From Agapanthus africanus (taxonomy: Eukaryota > Streptophyta > Magnoliopsida > Asparagales > Amaryllidaceae), in assembly GCA_030015575.1 (NCBI GenBank), contig JASDDO010000006.1, forward strand, positions 102,974,045 through 103,038,044: a stretch of DNA of 64,000 nucleotides, in the 5' to 3' direction. The notes below the pieces were generated by a model that made no database searches, was not told where the DNA came from, and saw only the letters and a program-made list of their open reading frames with translations. Both the position numbers and the translations under genes were made by a program. Below, piece after piece: positions 59,801-64,000 of this stretch. Position 1 is the first letter of the stretch. Each line of letters starts with the position of its first letter.

Positions 59801-60317
59801 ATTGCACACCCTGCTCATGTTATATAGGGTTGTTAGATTTCATATCAGACCTGATTATTGCATATTCGGCTCATTAGATGGAGAGACTTTTAGACTACAT
59901 TTGTTGCCTGATATGAGTATTCAGTTCATCATATAGATGTTATCTGTTGGCATAGGTTAGAGTAACGCAGTACGTGCATACTCGCGATTACCTTTATATG
60001 TTATCTACTATTCACGCGTTGGCAACTCACCCCCGTTGTGCCACAGTGCTTGCAGGTTACCCTTGGGAGTAGTCGCGGCTGGCTGTTTACTGCACCTTTT
60101 GACACAGATACCCTAGCTGAGTCGTGTTAGCCCTTTTGCTATTAGGTGGGTTTTGTATGGTATCTGTTTACTTTTCAGTTGCATCTTGATGTATCTAGTA
60201 CTCTCCATCTACTTTCATGTATGGACTTAGAGACAGTTGTGAGGACGATGTATGTTATTTGCACTCTGGTGTCGAGCACGTTGTGAGCCGACTTTATTCA
60301 TGCAGTTTTACCTCTTA
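56858..60317 (+). repeat. 3' LTR of gypsy element I, first 3460 bp
   Basis: Aligns with 48039-51470. Interrupted after TTTTACCTCTTA by element H; the intact partner continues TGATATTG at 51471. One more copy of CGATACGCG than the 5' LTR (58239-58256). Confidence 0.92.
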
Positions 60318-62348
60318 TGTTAGTGTATATGCCCTAGAGGCCATTACTATATCATACTAGTATGTATATTACTTGATGGAAGCTTGGGATATTCACAGTT
60401 GTATATACAATCTTGCTCGAAATGGTAGTATGCTACTTGGTTTGTCTCTGCTTTAATGTGTACATGTGTTTCTTTTATTATATCACCTATACGCATTAGT
60501 GGAGCCCTTAGGATCTTTTCTTGATTACCAGCGTTATGATGGCGCACACACTCGTGGGGGCTGGGTAATCCATAAGCACATCCTTATACAGGTCCCTAGT
60601 CGTAGGACTATCGAGACAAGGCATCGATACTCCGGAGTAGACTAGCGTATGCGCTTCTCATCCCAGCGTGGGAGACGGTCTGTCCCACAGCCGTCAGTAC
60701 GTCGTACTTGAGATAGTATACGGGTGCTCGTTAGGTTACGAGTACACTGGACAGGACTCGTCAGGAACTGTTGGTTGGTATTATATCTATCGTCAGTTAT
60801 CAGTTCCCAGGTGACATGAATACAGCTTAGTCCGCTGACTTGACACTGTCACTTTGCCTCCAGTGTGTTCCCACTGTACTTTGATTACTACCCTACCACG
60901 GCTCAAAGGAGTCGTGCAAACAGGTAGTAGTTGGGTGCATTCCCGAAGCATTTGGAGTCAGTGACGGTTAGACAGGATTCGTCTCTCCTGGTATTGGGAG
61001 TTGACATCGCGCTGTGTCCAGGAGAGCCATTACACAAGTAGTCCCAGGCCAGGGCAAGCGAGATATACTGGTAGGTTTCCAATGTTATCTCAGGTTGTTC
61101 TGGGCTACACTCCGACACGACTTGTACCACTATTAGGGGACTGACGTTTACTGCCCCCCTAGGCCCGCCATACGATGTATCAGACGAACAGACCGGATTG
61201 TACGGAGACTGTCACATTCAGGCTTAGTTAGAGTTCAGATGGGGTTCACCTCGTCAGTCTTCTTATCGGCATCTACCTGGGGACCGTTACGTACAGCTAG
61301 TGCCGCTTGCGGTCTGTGGTTAAACCCACTACCACCGTAGTGTCGAGTCTTTAGAGTCCCACACAGAGAGTTATTCGCCTTTAGGCAAAATGAGTAGAGG
61401 TCGCATGGTTTTGCGACAGGGTTCGTTCATATCCGAACACTTGTGCACGTTTGTTGTCCGGACAGCTTATACTAGCGGGCTTTGGTTTAAGCCAGATCCT
61501 AGTATATGATTTTGGATTGGTTTTATCTCTTTGTATTCGTGTTCCTAGGATCACGAATACGGGTGCGTATGCACAGTTGACTGAGACATAGGGAGAGGAC
61601 TTTTATTAGGGTTGATGACTATTGTCATTTGCTTAACCCTAATGCATATGTGTGTTTTATGAATAATTGATATTAGTTAAATATAATTGTGCATGGTAGG
61701 GGTTGTTGACCTTTTGACCATACTTGACTTGTTGACTTGGGTTGACATGTTGACCATCATCATTTCATATGAAAGATGCTCTTTGATCCTTGCAATTTGC
61801 ATTTAATATGAAATGATAATGGTCATGTCTTGATTAACCATGAAAATTATCTAATTTCATAACTCACCCATATTAGTGAGAATGGTTCACTATTCTTATT
61901 TCATTCTATCATATTGATTCTCTCTCCTCCTCTTCCTCTCTCTCAAGCTCTCCCCTCTCATGAGTTGAGAAACACATGAGCTTGAGATAAACTTCTCTAA
62001 AATAGTCTCTACTCTCTTCTAAGGTTCTAGGATTAGCACTTCTAGCATCTTAGTTACTTCTTGCTTGAAGTTGAAGCCAAAGGTTGAGGCTCTCTGGTGG
62101 ATTCTTCTTCGACTAGAGAAGGAGACAAGGTGATCTCTTTCTTCCACTCCAAGGAGCAAAGAGAGAAGGACATAAAGCCCAAGGTATAACCATTCTTCCA
62201 TGTAGCTAATACCAGTTTGCTTGTAGTTAGTTTTTGTTTAGCAAAGATCCTCCTTTTGGTTGTCCATGTTGCCTAGTACCGTAAAAATCCGATTTTTATA
62301 CCGTTTCCGCCTCCCCGCAAGCACCGGTGTGGGCAACGTGGACTTACA
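60318..62348 (+). repeat. 5' LTR of element H (LTR1 type)
   Basis: 2031 bp, TGTTAGTG...GGACTTACA. Single copy of the 19-bp unit duplicated in A (61398-61416). Six TTGAC cores at 61706-61754. Palindrome changed to CCCAGGCCAGGG near 61043. Confidence 0.93.
61706..61754 (+). promoter_or_regulatory. W-box (TTGAC) cluster in LTR of H
   Basis: Six TTGAC cores in 49 bp, upstream of a CT-rich tract at about 61917-61955. Function inferred. Confidence 0.5.
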
Positions 62349-62349
62349 G

Positions 62350-62361
62350 TGGTATCAGAGC
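62350..62361 (+). other. Primer-binding site of H (initiator Met tRNA)
   Basis: TGGTATCAGAGC, one base after the LTR end. Confidence 0.94.
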
Positions 62362-62554
62362 CTAACTAAACATAAACTAGCTAGTTAGTAAAGTGTATAG
62401 AAGTTCGATCGGTAAAAATCGCAAAACTAAAATATCAAAACCCTAAGTTTCTGATTTTTTTTTCTGCTTTAAAAATAATAAATCATACTTCAAAAATACG
62501 CTCAGGGTTTTGTTAAGAAGCACACCAAAAATGATCCAATGAACCGTTCAAAGC

Positions 62555-62615
62555 GCCGCGTTTCCGCGGCAAGAACATGCTTCTTGCCGCGGAACTGCGG
62601 CCGAGTTGACTCGGC
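62555..62615 (+). other. Two GC-rich leader hairpins of H
   Basis: Large hairpin 62555-62601: 19-nt arms with 17 Watson-Crick pairs and one G.U, extended tip around CATG. Second hairpin GCCGAG-TTGA-CTCGGC (62600-62615). 193 nt downstream of the primer-binding site. Confidence 0.78.
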
Positions 62616-63716
62616 TCTGGACGGAGTTTGGTGCAGTGTTCTTCTGTTATGGTTTTGGGATTTTTAAGATATTTTATTTCTGCCCAGTTTTTCTAGAATA
62701 GAAATTTGTATTTGGGTGGCTATAAATCCATATTTTTTGATCGAACTTCACTATACTTTGACTATTGGGTTATATCTGTGATGTTTATATGTATTTAACG
62801 TCTGCTAATCGCTATACGTCGATTAGTGGGGGTTATACATATCTGTGATCTGTAATGCTTATTGGTTTGTGTATATGAACTCGGTGGATTGTCGCGAATG
62901 AATAGCCGGGGTGGATGTGAGATGAGAGTTTCTTTTTTTTTTCTTTCATTCATGTAATATATAAATTAATGTAATGTTATTTATTTGGCCGCACAACCGG
63001 GTCGGGGTTGTAGCCGTCATTGTATAATTTCTTTTTACTGTTTTTGCTTCTAGGATAGACCCATGGTGGGGTGCATAAACTACCGGGTATCTCGAAGTGC
63101 CGAGTGGCCTACTCACGTCGTTGAGGGAGGTTGCTTCGCTTCGGATACTTAGCGGGTAGTTTGCCGCACCCGTAGGGGTCTTGGGTAGGGTATTGGCTAT
63201 TCATCGCGACCGTGTAATCCGCTTTTCGTTGCAGGCTCGAACGAATCGCGGATTCCTAGTATATCCAAAGTGTTCATCTGTGATCTGGATTGACTATCAT
63301 TGCTATATATTTATATATGATAACTATTTAGGTGTTGCTTTATGTTTTGCATCCGCCCTAGTCCATCCCCCGCTCTGTCGTTAGTTAAGTAACCTAACGG
63401 GTGATGACGGGGCCCCGTGGCGAATGCGGATGGCATAAGCATATACCATATTTTGGTTGTTTTCTGCAATGGTAGGATTAAAAGATGGGATGCATTAAGA
63501 TTAATGCAAGAAAATAAACCAAGTAAAAGTCGATTGGAACACTTTGAAAACCACTCGGTTCTTTTCAAAACTAAACTTTTAAATGCGGAGCTTGAACCAC
63601 TCCTTTTAAAAGCTATCTCGTTCCATCGATTATATCAAGTTCACTACGTTCACGGTTTCGCCAAAACCATTCGTAGCCCTCCGACATTCCACATGAATGG
63701 TCAAAAAGTATTCAAG

Positions 63717-63926
63717 CTATGTATTTTGGCCAAAGTCAAGGCATAGTGATTGGTAGCTATTGGGTATTCATGTGCAGCATAGGTAGATGCGTTGGTTTGG
63801 GACAGTTGTGCTGCCATTTTGGCCAAAATCAAGGGTAGGTACGGGTGGGTCCAAATTAACCAGGAGAATGACAGGTAGAACTTGACATGTGACTTATGAT
63901 ATTTTGGCCAAAGTCAAGGTCATAAG
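63717..63926 (+). other. Three-hairpin array in the leader of H
   Basis: Copies at 63717-63746 (CTATG/CATAG), 63812-63837 (TGCC/GGTA with a G.U) and 63893-63926 (CTTATGA/TCATAAG), tip TTGGCCAAAGTCAA, with one change in the middle copy. Confidence 0.68.
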
Positions 63927-64000
63927 AGCATGGGGCAAAAATCCACATCGGGTGTTTCATAAGTACTGAAACTTGCTAGCGCTGCATACCATTTGGAGTG

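Larger units (their letters stand above)
48039..60317 (+). mobile_element. Element I: Ty3/gypsy chromovirus (Tekay/Del-like), 3' LTR cut by H
   Basis: 5' LTR 48039 to about 51838, primer-binding site 51844-51855, gag-pol 52076-56824, polypurine tract 56845-56857 (AAGGGGGGAAGAC), 3' LTR from 56858 interrupted at 60318. Assigned to Tekay/Del by the long LTR, the order protease-RT-RNase H-integrase, and the C-terminal chromodomain-like PVEILERQVKKLRS...VKVLWR...TWEAE. LTR differences are about 4-5% in the samples I compared. Inserted in B's 5' LTR. Confidence 0.92.
60318..64000 (+). mobile_element. Element H: Ty1/copia retrotransposon, 5' LTR and leader, cut by window edge
   Basis: 5' LTR 60318-62348, primer-binding site 62350-62361 and 1.64 kb of leader. 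Coding should begin about 400 bp past the window, judging from A. Expected target copy TCTTA (60313-60317). Closest to A in leader sequence. Confidence 0.93.
62362..64000 (+). other. Element H leader, non-coding, incomplete
   Basis: Matches A's leader. GC-rich hairpins at 62555-62615, CGTTAG...TAACG inverted repeat near 63379, three-hairpin array at 63717-63926. Confidence 0.82.

Noticed and set aside
1-64000. tRNA, rRNA, CRISPR or organelle-derived sequence
   Set aside because: The only tRNA-like strings are 12-base primer-binding sites; no cloverleaf, no regular spacer array, no ribosomal RNA motifs were noticed.

Overview
The window is flowering-plant (seed-plant) nuclear DNA made entirely of LTR retrotransposons inserted into one another. 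I see no host gene, tRNA, rRNA or other cellular feature. Evidence for a plant: all primer-binding sites match plant initiator-Met tRNA (TGGTATCAGAGC), the Ty1/copia copies have an Angela/Tork-like look (LTR start TGTTAGTGTATATGCCCTAG, UBN2-type gag, one long pol), and the Ty3/gypsy copy is a Tekay/Del-like chromovirus. I cannot name the species. A large, repeat-rich genome is implied.

Layout (letters are mine). G (copia, +) is the outermost element: only the end of its RNase H and the start of its 3' LTR show, at 27030-28439. F (copia, -) sits in the coding end of G; its leader and 5' LTR fill 23771-27029. D (copia, -) sits in F's leader and spans 5088-23770. D is itself broken by two insertions: E (copia, -, 1-5087, running off the left edge) in its 3' LTR, and C (copia, -, 9198-19106, complete, TSD GTCAT) in its leader. 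To the right, B (copia, -) sits in the 3' LTR of G and starts at 28440. B carries A (copia, +, 35171-45440, complete, TSD GAATA) in its leader and I (Ty3/gypsy, +, from 48039) in its 5' LTR. I carries H (copia, +, 60318 to the right edge) in its 3' LTR. That is nine elements and eight junctions; every base is assigned.

The copia LTRs fall into three related types. LTR1 (A, B, C, E, H) is about 2.0-2.1 kb, LTR2 (D, F) about 2.2 kb, and LTR3 (G) is seen only in part. Approximate LTR-pair divergence counted by eye agrees with the nesting order: C 0.9% (18/2044) inside D 2.6% (21/810), and A about 3% inside B about 4%. No element is intact. C is the best preserved, with an 842-residue integrase-RT-RNase H frame, but it has a single-base frameshift and an altered, shortened gag. 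D has fairly young LTRs around almost destroyed coding DNA, which suggests it moved as a non-autonomous element.

The most interesting content is non-coding. Wherever it can be followed in full, the copia leader between the primer-binding site and gag is about 2 kb long. It holds two structured features that recur in the copies: (1) a GC-rich long hairpin 188-207 nt downstream of the primer-binding site in all seven visible leaders, with arms and loops that change in compensating ways; (2) a set of three small hairpins spanning a constant ~210 bp, in which all three tips carry the same element-specific sequence, so the three change together. LTR1 also carries a compact cluster of five or six TTGAC (W-box core) motifs. 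Packaging, dimerisation and WRKY control are inferences from these patterns.
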